From: Vicugna pacos | Lineage: Eukaryota; Chordata; Mammalia; Artiodactyla; Camelidae | Length of the DNA: 64,000 bases | NCBI RefSeq assembly: GCF_048564905.1 | Contig: NC_132992.1 | Coordinates: 31,544,501-31,608,500, forward strand | Reading direction: 5' to 3' | Part shown: piece after piece, positions 44,187-56,135 of the stretch | Numbering within the stretch: the stretch's first letter is position 1 | Layout of the letters: every line of letters begins with the position of its first letter | Translations under genes and position numbers: made by a program | Notes under the pieces: generated by a model | What the model saw: the letters and a program-made list of their open reading frames with translations, nothing else | Databases searched by the model: none | Told to the model about the DNA's origin: nothing

Positions 44187-45364
44187 CAACACAACCATTA
44201 ATGATTACTTTCATTCCAAAGGCTGCAACATAGAAAAGCTTCTAGTGTTTCTTCCTCTAGTTGCTTGATATCCAGTAATATTCTCCTAAGTGAGTTAATA
44301 GACAGCAACACAGAAACATCAAGTTCTACTTGGCCTGAGAAGGTAAGATCATTTTGGTCTCGTGTTATTTCCTATATTAAACCTAGTTTGTATTTGTATA
44401 GAACTCTATACTGTAGAAGGAACTTTATTATGTTCATTTAATTAATCTCCATAGTCTCTCATACACAGATGAAGAAACTGTGCCTTTCGAGGATAAGTGA
44501 TTTGCACAAAATTGCACAAATAATGTGTCCAGAGACATGCTTACGACTAGTTGGTCTAGATCCTCCGTGGTCCATGTGACCAAGCCAAACTACTGGCTAC
44601 TGCACTTAACAAAGAAGTATGACAGACATTTCACAAATTGCCTGTGTCTGCGACTGTTGACTTTTGTGAAGCATTTTTTCTGTTCAACTCTATTTACCAC
44701 ATGGGGTCGCTGTTATCAAGAGATGATTCTAAAATGTAACCCTTTTATGTTCTATTTCCGTTCAAGGTCCTAGCCTCTTTAGCTCCCTTACAAATGCTTC
44801 TTTCTCCTCTGCCTGATCCTGAAGGCAAGCTGGTTATTTATTCTGTGCCTTGTGATATCCACTCTGTCAGAGTGTTACCAGAAGTCATCATCACTCACCG
44901 ATCTTGTCCACGGGAAAGTGAAAAAATTGGTCACTCAGAATACACTGGGCAATTCTTGACCTAGAAGATGCCCTTCCCCAATATTTTCTAGTGCTTTTCC
45001 TTTCCCATATTTTATGAGCAAAGAACCCAACACACCACTATGTCTTCCACATTAATGTGAGTGCTAACATGTCGGATTATTGCATTTCGCTGATTCAATT
45101 AACATTATAGTGTCTTATGGATTTAGCTCTTTTCCTGAATGGATGTTCTGTTTTTGTTTTTAATTTTTGTGTTGTTTTTGTTTTTAATTTTTGTGAATTT
45201 GTGTTGGACATTTCTTGAAGGAAGAGTGAATAATATATATATATATATATTTTTTTTTTAATCACATATATAATCCTACACAACTGCTCTCTACTGGCTA
45301 TGGTACGAGGCATGTGGTTTAGAGAAGAAGGAAAGGAATGGGAAGGAATTACAGTTTACTGCTG
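44187..45364. other. TRAV3-TRAV4 spacer, second part
   Basis: Contains an antisense MIR at about 44385-44530 (ACACAGATGAAGAAACTGTG), a tandem of TGTTTTTGTTTTTAATTTT near 45148-45195, and a short AT run at 45232-45250. No gene. Confidence 0.5.
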
Positions 45365-45525
45365 ACTGTATAACATAGGCTGACTCTGAAGTAGGTGTTA
45401 TTGTCCCTGTTTTACAGATGAAGAAACTGAGGCTCAGAGGAGTGAGCTGTCCAAGGTCACAAGGTGGCAGAGCTGGGATTTGGATTTAGGTCTGTCTGAC
45501 TCTGAACTTGTGCCTCTTCTTCTTC
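45365..45525 (-). mobile_element. MIR SINE, antisense
   Basis: Well-kept MIR: TTACAGATGAAGAAACTGAG, GCTCAGAGGAGTGAGCTG, CAAGGTCACAAGGTGGCAGA, GCTGGGATTTGGATT. Confidence 0.85.
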
Positions 45526-46246
45526 TCCTTACTTCCTCTCTGGCGTGGAGACTGATTCCACATCAAATGTCCTTTCCTATCTGACCAGCAGGGACTAGTG
45601 AGGGGTCCATTCTCCTGTTTAACATCTGTTAAGTGAGATTTGAGTAGCAGATGTAAGATGTGGACTTAGTGTAATTATACAAGGACACCAGCGTGTCAGG
45701 AGATGAAAGGTCCAGTTCAGATCGTCTCATCTGGTCTTTTGTGGAAGAAGATTAAGATTCCATTTCATCTTACGTAGGAGTCAATGGGGGACTTCTGGGC
45801 ACGAAGTACCAGGTCAGATGGGTTATTCTCAGAGCTCCATGAGTATGAGACTGACACAGTAGATGACCACCTTCTAGGACTGTGGAAGAGTGTTGGGGAG
45901 TAAGGAGCCCAGTGGAATCTACCCTCTGATACGTTTGTTTCATTCAAACCAAATGTATAAAAGATCAGACCTTAGCAAAGATCTAAAAGCCAGGCTGGGC
46001 TGCTATACTGTTGTGCTGGAGGTTTTTACCCCCATCTTTCTTCCTGAGTGCTCAGTTGAACCTTACAGGAAGACCATTCTGAGCAGCTGTCACCCTGCGA
46101 TTGGCTTGCTCGGGGACAGCCCTGTGTGAGCTGCTAGTATGGGCTCTGGCAGTCGCTGCTGTGCCTCTCCCCTGGTTCATACCCTGCTCCAGGCTCAGAC
46201 TCAGCAACAGAACCTAGTCCCTGGGTCCCTGGTTTACACCTAGAAT
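45526..46246. other. 5' flank of TRAV4, no gene
   Basis: Presumably includes the TRAV4 promoter just upstream of 46247. No CTCF-like word or CRE stands out here. Confidence 0.4.
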
Positions 46247-47012
46247 ATGAGACAGATGACAAGAGTGACTGTGCTCCTGATCTTGGGTGAGTTATTTGGG
46301 GATAAAAGGTAATTGGGATCCAGTTCTGGACAGGGATCTATAAACTTACCTGCCATTCATTGCTCTTTATCCAAAATTTGAGGGATGGCTTTGGGGTCCT
46401 GTTTTTCTCCAGGCAGTTTCTTAGCATTTCTATGAGGGGTAAGAGCAATAAAAATATTCTGGGTTACTAAGCTCTGGTCCATCCATGGGAGGGAGAAATT
46501 AGACCTGCCACTTCTGTTCATGTGTTCCTTGGATTCCTCAGAATAAATATAAAAAAAATTCGTCTTGACACCCAAGTGAGAATTAAATTGTATGTGTCTG
46601 TAAATGGTGGGGGAGTAGATGGTGGGATGGATTTACTTGAGGAAGAACCTGGAAGGTGCTGAGTTGGACTTTCAATCGGTTTCAGGATAGGAGGAGCTAG
46701 TGTTGTGTTTTCAATTTCACACAGGTACTTTGAGCCTCGCTAAGACCATCCAGCCCGTCTTCATTGACTCATATGAAGGACAAGAAGTGAACATACCTTG
46801 TAACCACACCAACATTGCTACAAATGAATATATCTTCTGGTACCGACAGTTCCCCAACCAAGGACCACAGTTTGTCATTCAAGGGTATAAGACAAATGCA
46901 GCAAATGAGGTGGCATCTCTGTTCATCCCTACCGACAGGAAGTCCAGCACCCTGAGCCTGCCCTGGGCTACCCTGAGAGACACCGCTGTGTACTACTGCA
47001 TCGTGAGTGACA
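46247..47012 (+). CDS. TRAV4: T-cell receptor alpha variable 4
   Basis: V segment for TCR alpha chains. Exon 1 (46247-46286) encodes [13 protein letters not shown]; donor GTGAGTT. Exon 2 (46725-47012) follows an intron of 438 bp, the longest of the set, with acceptor TTTCACACAG and continues [10 protein letters not shown]. The V region matches human TRAV4 as I recall it: [70 protein letters not shown]. Cys23, Trp41 and Cys104 are present and the frame is open. It should be functional by its coding sequence. The end reads YYCIVSD. The heptamer is consensus but the nonamer is weak (see the RSS entry). Confidence 0.95.
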
Positions 47013-47050
47013 CACAGTGAGACAGAGGGGGCTGCACCTGTGCAACATCC
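47013..47050 (+). other. RSS of TRAV4, atypical nonamer
   Basis: Consensus heptamer CACAGTG (47013-47019). With the normal 23-bp spacer the nonamer would be CAACATCCC (about 4 of 9); with 22 bp it is GCAACATCC (47042-47050, 6 of 9). Either the spacer is shortened or the nonamer has decayed. Confidence 0.65.
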
Positions 47051-47999
47051 CCCTTGGGGTGAGTCACAGCCCAGGGGACCCCCAAAGTAGCACTCTTACA
47101 ACGTTTACTTATTATTTTCAGAAGGTATTAGCAAACCCATGTACTACTTGATATTAAAATTTGATCTTATTTCCTTTTAAAGTAGATGTTTCATTTACAT
47201 GGTCTAAAATTTCAAAAAAATAAAAAGGAATACAGTGTAATGACTTTTTCCCATCTTTGTCTCTGAGCTACTCAATTATACAAAATCAGGCACTCTGTGG
47301 TATTTATACTATTGTTACTTAGCTCAAAGTTGCCCCTCAGCTCATGCGCGCACGCACGCACACACACTACACGCTCTTATATGCACATTGCATGCGGTCA
47401 TTTTGGACAACATGTTTTTCAGCTTTTGAAAAATTCAGCCTAAGTGTCAGATTATTATTTATTGTCACACAAATTTTGAACATTTCTTTGGTATTCCAAG
47501 CATCTATAAGACGGTTTCCAAGTCTCCCCTGAGTTTAGATCTTTTGCTCTCTTTCTCTTTTCTTTTGTCCCACTGCCCTGTTATGGATGGCGTGGCAAGG
47601 AGAATGGAGATGATGATGGTGGGGAGTGAGAGAGTTTTTCTTTTTCTGACTGTATGATGGATTATTTTTGCAACATATGAAGCAGAAACAGGGATTCTGG
47701 GTCATTATCACTTTTCACAGTTGGGTCTTTGGGGGCCAAAGGGAGACGGGAATAATACAGTTTCTGGGAAACTTGCCAGTGCTCCTGTGGCTTCAGCAGG
47801 ACTGTGAGGACATTATTATTACTTATTTTTGGTGGGGGTGTCACTGAGTTTGGCAACAGGGAACACAATACTTGACGTTTTCTGTTGAGACTGACAGGGC
47901 TACACCATGGGCTGGGAGCGTGCTTCCATCTAGCTCATCTTAGGATGTGGTAGGGAAGTAGTATTGGGCAAAAGCAGATAATTCTAGATCATTAGAGCC
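47051..47999. other. TRAV4-TRAV5 spacer, no gene
   Basis: Contains a short GCAC/CA run at 47346-47367. No gene or firm repeat call. Confidence 0.45.
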
Positions 48000-48015
48000 C
48001 AAAAACTCATCTCCT

Positions 48016-48345
48016 TTGGCTGACGTCTTTCTAAACACGGGAGACGAGCCTGCTGAATGTGGAACTGAGTGCCAGGTCACTGAATGTTTAGGATACAGTC
48101 TGTTCTTCTCTCAAGGTCACTTAAGAAGACCACGATTTCCAGCACTTCACATGGTGCAGATAATACCTTGGAAAAAGCTCCAGGTTTCTGACTTGATAAT
48201 CTCAAATGGAAAAAAATGAGAAAAGAAGATTCACAGCATTGAACAAAGACAAGAAATACACCTTCCTGCACAACACAGATTTGATGGCTGGAGATTCAGA
48301 CACTTACATCTGCAAAGCAAGTTCACAGTCATCCCCATGAGCCTG
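48016..48345 (+). pseudogene. TRAV5-like V exon, decayed
   Basis: Remnant of a V exon. The clearest part is 48205-48345 in one frame: NEKRRFTALNKDKKYTFL, then AGDSDTYICKAS, matching the framework 3 end of TRAV5 (LNKKDKHLSL, TGDSAIYFC in human as I remember it). Upstream, in a different frame, VFLNTGDEP and LQVSDLIISNGKK correspond to parts of frameworks 1 and 2, but the conserved tryptophan is not evident. At least one frameshift separates the halves and stops occur in every frame. A heptamer-like CACAGTC sits at 48324-48330, with a poor nonamer 23 bp on. Place between TRAV4 and a TRAV8-family gene fits human TRAV5. No leader exon found. Confidence 0.6.
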
Positions 48346-48814
48346 GAGCCTCTAGCCACACTCCTGACATGACAGCTGAGAGGGTGGGGTAGAGAGAAAT
48401 CTTTGTAAGGTTTCTATCTGCCTATGAAAATGAATACCTTTATCATATCTGAGAGGCTGTCTGTGGTTATCTAAGGAAGACGTTAGACTATTCCAGAGAT
48501 AATTGATCCACAAAAGGAAATTATAGGTGGAATATTAGCCTGGATAAACCTTCAAAATGTTTTCTTTCCACATTGGAGTTTCATTCCTTCCCTGTTCATG
48601 AGATCACAGTTGAATAATGCCTTGGTTGTAAGTCTAGAGGAAAAGAGCTTTATCTCAGAGACAGAGGAACTGGAAATATGGTCCAGGTTCTCTCAAGGAG
48701 CCATGGGCTACGAGGAAACAACACAGTTAGGTCTAATTTTAAGTTCTAGTTTTATAAACAGGAACCTGCATGTTGAACATTTTAGAATAATAGCCAGTGA
48801 GTGATGGTTGAAAG
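48346..48814. other. Spacer, no gene
   Basis: Nothing recognised. Confidence 0.4.
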
Positions 48815-49090
48815 AGCACTGGGGTTAGAAGCAGTCAGTTCTGATTCTAGTTGTGCTTCATCTTTGCTACATGGCCTTGAGTAGCAAAATAGTGGAAAAA
48901 GAATAAGCTCTGGAGCTGGGCATTCCTGGGTTTGAATCTGAGACCTGTTACTCTTAAGTTTGACTTGAATCAAATATTTATGGTAGCTGAGCTTCAATAC
49001 TGCTTCTGTCAATGGGGGTCACAATACATGTTCCAGGGCTGCTAGGAGGTTAAAATAACATTATGCCAAAGAGCCTGCACTTAACAGCTC
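48815..49090 (+). mobile_element. Two MIR SINE pieces in tandem
   Basis: Two sense MIR starts follow each other: AGAGCACTGGGGTTAGAAGC at 48813 and GAATAAGCTCTGGAGCTGGG at 48901, each with its own 3' line; the second ends GGCTGCTAGGAGGTTAAAAT. Confidence 0.65.
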
Positions 49091-52000
49091 TCATTAGACA
49101 AAAGCTGTCAATATCTTACATTATCATTTCTGTACATTCTGAAGTTATTAAACCTGATCTGCCAACCCTACAGAGCTATTGGAAGATGACATCAAATCTT
49201 ATCATAAAATGAAGAAGCCCTAAACAAATATAAGAACTTTTTTTTCAGGGAGAGAAAACTCATGGTCTTGCTATCTCTGACCCCCCCCCCCCCAAAATCA
49301 ACAAATTGATCAGCTGTTTTTCTCTAAAGATCACATGACTTTTTTGGCCTAATGATCCCCACCATGAAGCTTTCAAGGTTTCAGACAGGTAAGTGATGAT
49401 TCATGGAATGATTGGTGATTCTGGACTCCCAGGAATGGATGAGCAACTCTGCCTCCAGGCTAAGGACTGTCTGTATTAATAAATGATTTCAAAATGTTCA
49501 GAGCTTTGTATAATTACAGAGAAAATCTCATTGGTTATGTGAATCACAGGGCCCTCCCAGATCCATGGAGAGGGGAAGGGACTATGCAAGGCTGTGAATA
49601 TCAGGAAGCATGATTCATTGAGAATCATCAATGTAATAAAGCACTACCATAGCAGTAGAAAATCTAGAGAACAGTGATAAATAAAATGGACAAAGAAATA
49701 AAAACGTCCCCTTATCTCAATATCCTTAGATAACCATAATTTACTTTTTGATGTATAAACTTTTAGAACTTTTCCATAAAATATAAGAATATTAATTATG
49801 TATAATAAGTAGATTATGTGTGAGATAAGAATTAAAGACCTTGTGAGCCAAGACTTTGGAAAATATTAGGTGATTGTCTTTTGAGAGGTAGGTCATATCC
49901 TCTGAAAGAGTTGATCATTAAAGCTGAAAATTAATAATAATAGGGTAGGTATTACAACCATCACCACAAGTAAAAATATACCGTAATTACATATCCTTTC
50001 TTGTATAGTTTTTTCATTTTCATAGAGTTTCTAATTTCTTTCCTTCCCCCTACTTTTAATCCCAATATCAATCTCTTTAAACTCCTCAATTTAATTTATT
50101 CTTTCAAATTCCCTTTCTTCCTAGGGGCCATTATGCTCCTGTTCCATTGTGGTCTAGTTGTTTAATTACATTTCTTTGAGACGGTCAATTAGAATTTTTG
50201 TAAAGCTTTTTTTTTTTTTCCTGTTTATTGAATTATCTCTGCTGTCTTTAGGGTCATTTTAAATTTGTTTATCTCAATCTTCATTCGCATGGCAGACTTT
50301 CTCTAAATTTCTGCTGATTCCTGGTTACTTTATTATTTAAGAATGAGGCAATTAAAAACTCTCTCTCCTCAATCTGCCAACAGAGGTGGTCCCAGCAGAC
50401 CTCTTCCCACAGATCTTTCCAGGCAAGAGTCAGACACCAGTCTCTATCCCCTCAAACTACAGGAGGTCATATATCAGATCATCCTAGGAACTTTCTTGTA
50501 CTCCCTTCTGTTGGCAGAGCAGGGCAGGCCTCTCCTGCAAGTTTCTGCATTGCAGCAAGCATTCAGCTGAGGAGAAACATGTCTCAGTTTTATCCTCTGG
50601 CAAATTACTTCCCAGTTTTCAGAAGAGTTCTGATGCTACCCTCAGTTAGCTTGAAGGAGGAGACAATATTCTCTTTCCTGGGACAAAGACAGAGGAAATC
50701 CCACAGAGACCTGTCTCTGAAGAATTTCCAAATAATTCTCTCTTCCCTTCTACATCTGAACTTCTCGCCTAGGATGGGGGCAGGTGAAGGCTTAGGGTCT
50801 CATGGCAAATTTATCACTCTTACCAAGTCCTGTTGGATGGATCTAACTTCTCAATTTAGATTTTATAGAAACTTATCCACATTGTCCTTAGCCTTAGTTG
50901 AAATGATGAGAAACCAGAAAACTTCTCTTTGTTTAACTAAATTTAGTTAATATTCATTCAATCCCCACAATAAAAGCAGACTTTGCAGCTCACTTATATC
51001 ATATTTGACAGTGATACTACTATTTACTTCTGTTTTTTCAAATATGAAGCATGCACCTCTATCTACCAGTCCATCATGTTGGTCAGTGTGTTCATTCTCC
51101 TCCATGTGAGTTGAAGCCACCAAGGCTCCCGCTCAGCCCTTCCTGCCCGCTCTGTCCCCTTACACTGTCTACTATGTTGGTACCTTTTTATTCTTTCAAC
51201 TGTCAATATTTTTATTCATTTTTTGTCTAGAGGTTGGTTTATAAAATTAATAAATAATAAATGCCATTATATTATTATAAATATGATATCTTGTTATTTT
51301 GTTCACTACATACAAAGCAATGTGGATTGGACATTTCCTGTCTAAAAACCCAATGTAGTAGCCAAAGAAAATTGTTCCTAGCATCATTAGTTGGTTTTTC
51401 TTTTCCCAAATTCCCTGAGTTTCTTAAAATAATTTTACATTTAGTGCACTCCTTTCTTGTACATTTCCCCCCTCTGCAGTTTCTAATCACTTTCATTTTT
51501 ATTTTGGAAAGAAACAATATACTTTCATCATTTTCTCATTTTTTTATGTTCTTTTAACCACTTATCAACTGAGAAGAACTCCTTCTTTTTGATTTTTTAA
51601 CCTTTTTTTAGCCTAAAAATCCCCATTCTTGATTGCACCTTCTGCTAGAATGGCCTTGACTTTTTGGAATAGATGATTTTGGGATGTATTCTATGGAAGT
51701 GATGGGTATTCTTTCTTTTAATCTTCTTCTAGCAACAACTGTGTGTTTTAATTGTCATGAGGCCCTAATTTAACCTGCCAGCAACTCCATAACTAAAACT
51801 GAGCCTGAGTCAATCTACCTGATTTCCTTGCCCTAAGTATTATTCTGATGCTTTCCATGTACCCTGCTATGAGTAATGACTCAGAAGACTACTGTCCTCA
51901 TCCAATCAGTCTTTCTGTGAAGTCTTTTAATTTCCCTTATCTTGTGTGTCTTCACACCTGGGATGAACAGTGTGGACCATAGAGGGTCACGTACTCATAT

Positions 52001-52129
52001 ACCAGGGAAGTCGAAAACGTCAAAACAATCACAAATCACATCATGCCTCTGAAATCGTAAGGACAAGAAAAACGGCGTCTGCGGGGGTTATGACCATAAT
52101 GGTTTCAACTGAAAGGAAGGAATAGTCCT
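49091..52129. other. TRAV5-TRAV8 spacer, no gene
   Basis: A run of 13 C lies at 49281-49293. An ATG with a good donor (ACAGGTAAGTG) near 49364 looks leader-like but no V exon follows. I found no trace of TRAV6 or TRAV7, which lie here in human. Other open frames (50343-50950) carry no known domain. Confidence 0.45.
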
Positions 52130-52229
52130 GAGTTATCTGATGTTAGAAGTTTGCCCAAGTCCCTCTCTAATAATGCCTGAACTAGCAAAGGATATGGCAA
52201 GGTGTGCCAGAAGAACTACTTCCGTTTGG

Positions 52230-52243
52230 CCTCCAGAGGGCGA
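52230..52243 (+). promoter_or_regulatory. CTCF-like motif upstream of the TRAV8-family gene
   Basis: CCTCCAGAGGGCGA, 12 of 14 to CCASYAGRKGGCRS, 310-323 bp upstream of the ATG, same direction as the gene. Confidence 0.55.
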
Positions 52244-52552
52244 TGTTGCACAACTAGAATTATGGTTGAAGAACAGCATCAGTCCTTTAGCTCCTCCTTC
52301 ACAGAGCGGGCTGAGGTGTCCAGCTGGAGCTCTTTGCAGACATTGGTACGTGAGGAGCATTTAGAAGCCGAAAAACATCCAGACTTGTCAAGGAAGAGAC
52401 TTCCAAACATCTCTGGAACGTGCTTAGGCAAGGTTCTAGGACACCAGCCATACCTGTTCTTCCTTGGTCGAGAGTGCAGTTTCCTCAGCATGTTCCTTCC
52501 TGCTCAGGGAAGAGCTTCAAAAAGTCTCCCACAGCTTCTTCACTGCTCAGAT

Positions 52553-53025
52553 ATGAGCTTGGTTCCCGTATTGGTGCTTATGACACTTTTTGCCCTGAGT
52601 GAGTAAAATTCATTTCCATCTTCTTGTTCCCTAGAAGTACAGTATTGCAACTGGACTCTGAATAGAGAAACCGTCTGTTGATAGGTAAGTCTGTTCTGGT
52701 CTCACTGACACAGCATTGATGTTTCAGGAGGAGCCGGAGCCCAGTCAGTGACCCAGCCTGACAGGCACGGCATCACTGTCCCTGAAGGAGCCCGCCTGGA
52801 GCTGAGGTGCAACTACTCATCCACTTATTCACCGTCTCTCTTCTGGTACGTACAGTACCCCAACCAAGGACCCCAGCTTCTCCTGAAGTACGTGTCTGGA
52901 AACAGCTTTGTTTCAGGCATCAAAGGTTTCATGGCTGAATTTAGGAGGAATGAAACTTCCTTCCACCTGAAGAAAACGTCAGCCCATTGGAGCGACTCGG
53001 CAGAGTACTTCTGTGTTCTGGGTGA
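52553..53025 (+). CDS. TRAV8: T-cell receptor alpha variable, TRAV8 family
   Basis: V segment for TCR alpha chains. Exon 1 (52553-52598) encodes [15 protein letters not shown]; donor GTGAGTA. Exon 2 (52728-53025, acceptor TGATGTTTCAG) continues [11 protein letters not shown]. The V region belongs to the TRAV8 family: [32 protein letters not shown] as the hallmark (given here as [28 protein letters not shown]), then [25 protein letters not shown]. Cys23, Trp41 and Cys104 are present and the frame is open. Human has several TRAV8 members, and I cannot tell which one is the orthologue. It ends YFCVLGD at the heptamer. A second family member starts at 63964 with a similar promoter. Confidence 0.93.
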
Positions 53026-53064
53026 CACAGTGCCTGAGTCTTCAGGGGAAGCTGAACACAAACT
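53026..53064 (+). other. 23-bp-spacer RSS of the TRAV8-family gene
   Basis: Consensus heptamer CACAGTG (53026-53032), 23-bp spacer, nonamer ACACAAACT (53056-53064). Confidence 0.9.
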
Positions 53065-53602
53065 CTGTGACTCTCTAAGGACGATAAGTGCATCTGAAAG
53101 GTTTTGGATTTTGACAGAGCAGAAGTCTTGATGTTCTTATGACCCAGTAAAGAGGTGCTCAGGGACTTGCTGAGCCAGTGGGAGGCAGATACACGGTCAG
53201 ATACGAGAAGTGGGACAAAGCACAGGAGAGTTTTTACTTTTCATTCACCATTTTCTCTTTCAACAATCCAAAAAAAATGTGAACTCCTTTTGATGACTTA
53301 GCTCCTTCTTACAAACTTACTGCCTTCCCAATCTGGTAAATTTAAACTAGTTTTCCTGGAATCTTTCTTTTTGGCTCCACTCTGTGCTGTTATTTCCCCT
53401 CATTTTTACGTGCCCCATCTAGGAGGGAGAAGATGATTGGGATGGAGAATGGCTTACAATATGGCATCCTTATGTAACTATTAGTAACTTACTAGGAATA
53501 TTGAAGAAAGAAAGGTGAATAACTCAAAATTTTTAGTATCTGTTCAAAGACTATTTAGGTGAGAGGAGATGATAAATGTAGATGACAAATTCCATTTGTT
53601 TT
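53065..53602. other. TRAV8-TRAV9 spacer, first part
   Basis: No gene or repeat recognised up to the L1. Confidence 0.4.
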
Positions 53603-54602
53603 AAAGTAGAGCTTGCCCACAATAAGAAAAAAATAAACAACCCAATCCAAAAATGGCAGAAGACCTAAACAAGCAGTTCTCCAAGGAAAACATACAAATG
53701 ATCAAAAGGCACGTGAAAAAATGCTCAGTATCACTAATTATCAGAGAAATGCAAATCAAAACTACAATGAGGTATCACCTCACACCAGTCAGAATGGCCG
53801 TCATTCAAAAATCCACAAATGACAAATGCTGGAGAGGCTGTGGAGAAAGGGGAACCCTCCTACACTGCTGGTGGGAATGCAGTTTGGTGCAGCCACTGTG
53901 GAAAACAGTGTGGAGATTCCTCAAAAGACTAGGAATAGACTTACCATATGACCAGGGAATCCCACTCCTGGGCATATATCCGAAAGGAACCCTACTTCAG
54001 GATGACACCTGCCCCCCAATGTTCATAGCAGCACTATTTACAATAGCTAAAACATGGAAACAGCCTAAATGTCCATCAACAGGTGACTGGATAAAGAAGA
54101 TGTGGTATATTTATACAATGGAATGCTACTCAGCCATAAAAACCGACAACATAATGCCATTTGCAGCGACATGGATGCTCCTGGAGAATGTCATTCTAAG
54201 TGAAGTAAGCCAGAAAGAGAAAGAAAAATACCATATGAGATCGCTCATATGTGGAATCTAAAAAACAAACAAACAAACAAAAACAAAGCGTAAATACAGG
54301 ACAGAAATAGACTCATAGACAGAGAATACAGACTTGTGGTTGACAGGAGGGTGGAGGGTGGGAAAGGATAGACTGGGATTTCAAAATTCTAGACTAGATA
54401 AACAAGATTATACTTTATAGCACAGGAAAATATGCACAAAACGTTATGGTAGCTCACAGAGAAAAAAATGTGACAATGAGTGTGTATATGTCCATGTATG
54501 ACTGAAAAATTGTGCTGAACACTGGAATTTGACACAACATTGTAAAATGATTATAAATCAATAAAAAATGTTAAAAAAACAAAAAAATAAAGTAACGCTT
54601 GC
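53603..54602 (+). mobile_element. Young L1 3' end, sense, with target duplication
   Basis: 5'-truncated L1, body 53617-54588, containing the last 200 codons of ORF2 in one open frame (53653-54261, including [14 protein letters not shown] and the end MRSLICGI), the 3'UTR and an A-rich tail. Direct repeats AAAGTAGAGCTTGC (53603-53616) and AAAGTAACGCTTGC (54589-54602) flank it with two mismatches. Its ORF2 tail differs at only a modest number of residues from that of the full-length L1 at 17-24 kb, so both come from one young lineage. Confidence 0.9.
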
Positions 54603-55789
54603 TTTATTTCCCCCAATTTTAAAAATGGATTTCTATTCTTTAAACATCTTAAATTCTAGCAAGGATGCTTATTATTAGAAATCTTCAGAATTGGTGGGAT
54701 AGTAACTTTGGCCAGTTTCTCACAAATACTGTCAGAGTTTTCTTTTTTACTTTCATTCTGTCTTCATATGGCTTCACTGTTGGAATGTTGACAGTGTAGA
54801 CATTGGTTCTCATCTGTTTCACATTGCTATAGTGGTGTGAAAGTTTAGCAATATCTGACCCCTGAAGACATGCTGATTAAGAGTTGCAATGAAAATTAAA
54901 AGGTCAAAGAGCATGTGAGAGATATATGACTTTCCCCTGGCTAGGATGAAAAAACTCTATAAGGAGACTGTATTCTTAAGTACCCCAAAGCTTGAAAGTT
55001 AATGACAACTTTACAGCAAAGTTAAAGCAAAAGGCATGCAGGAGGGTTGGGCTTTTCAGCTGTGTACTTCCTGATACTGTGATGAGTAAGAGATTAAGAT
55101 GATAGGAATCCAAAGATATAACAATAATAATGGATTGTGTTCAGTGATTTAGTTTAGCCAAAGGGGACACCAGTAGGGATAACATTCTTCAGGTCATATT
55201 GATACGGCTGTTTGTGTTATATGCATTTAAAGGATTTCTGGATATGGGGTAAGAGAAATAAAATTATTCATAATAAATTTATGCTTATTTAATCTGTTTT
55301 GTTTTCCAGACTATAGTCTCTACTGTCTCTGAAAGGCTAATTATCTTTATAAGACTTGGTCACCAACTCAGTTTCATGACCCAAAATGACTACAAGCAAG
55401 TGCTCTGTCAGAATGTATGAGAAGGAGACTTGCCTTTGTTTTTCTTTGTTTTAAATTCCAGACTGAAGCTGTGTATCGAGGAAATATAACTCCTGGCACC
55501 AAGGACCTCAAGAACCTGAGAAAACATCTAACACTGTCAATCCTGCCTCAGATATCAGTTTGTTTTATTTACATAATTACTTTATAATTGGGAAAAACTT
55601 TACATTATGCATAAATACATTAAGGAGAGAAAAGAAATTTCTGATTTTTAAAAAATAATTATATTTGCCATATGAACAAATTGTAATATTTAAAAAACAG
55701 TATCGATATTTTTCCATGTTAATAAATATGCTGTAAACCAATACACATTGCTCACATTTCAGTTCTACAAGGATCGAGTCATTAGCTGC
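54603..55789. other. TRAV8-TRAV9 spacer, second part
   Basis: No gene. AT-rich, no firm repeat call. Confidence 0.4.
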
Positions 55790-56135
55790 TGCAGTCACTG
55801 AACTTCAGTGCACCCTGAAAGGAATTCAGGATAAAACATTCTGTGTTTTGGCTCCTAGATAGTTATGATGCACATCTAAGGAAGAATTTCGATAACCCCC
55901 ATATTCTTGCATCTTCCAAATCAGATAAGCACTAAAATCATTAATTGAGATATCTGGGGTTTTTTTGTGTGTGTGATTAGTGGTAATCTTGTATCAAGAT
56001 GTATTCTTGATTACATACATTTCCTAGTCAAAAAAATTCATACTTATACTGGCTCCTCCCCAAACTATTCTTTGGAATAGTTACTCAAATGTAAAGTTCC
56101 AATTTTTAAAATAAAACATTACAAATAAAATTGCC
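55790..56135 (+). mobile_element. Endogenous retrovirus LTR fossil, older relative of the 31.2-kb LTR
   Basis: Shares words and order with 31155-31552: AGCACTAAA, TTGAGATATCTGG, a GGTAATCTT line, CTGGCTCCTC near 56049 and a trailing AAATAAAACATTAC. Diverged and without internal genes. Confidence 0.45.

Noticed and set aside
45457-45470. CTCF-like TCACAAGGTGGCAG
   Set aside because: It is part of the MIR consensus; MIRs carry this word widely, so it is not specific to TRAV4, which is also 780 bp away.
49350-49395. ATG followed by a good splice donor, leader-exon-like
   Set aside because: No V exon follows within 1 kb and the peptide is not hydrophobic enough for a leader.
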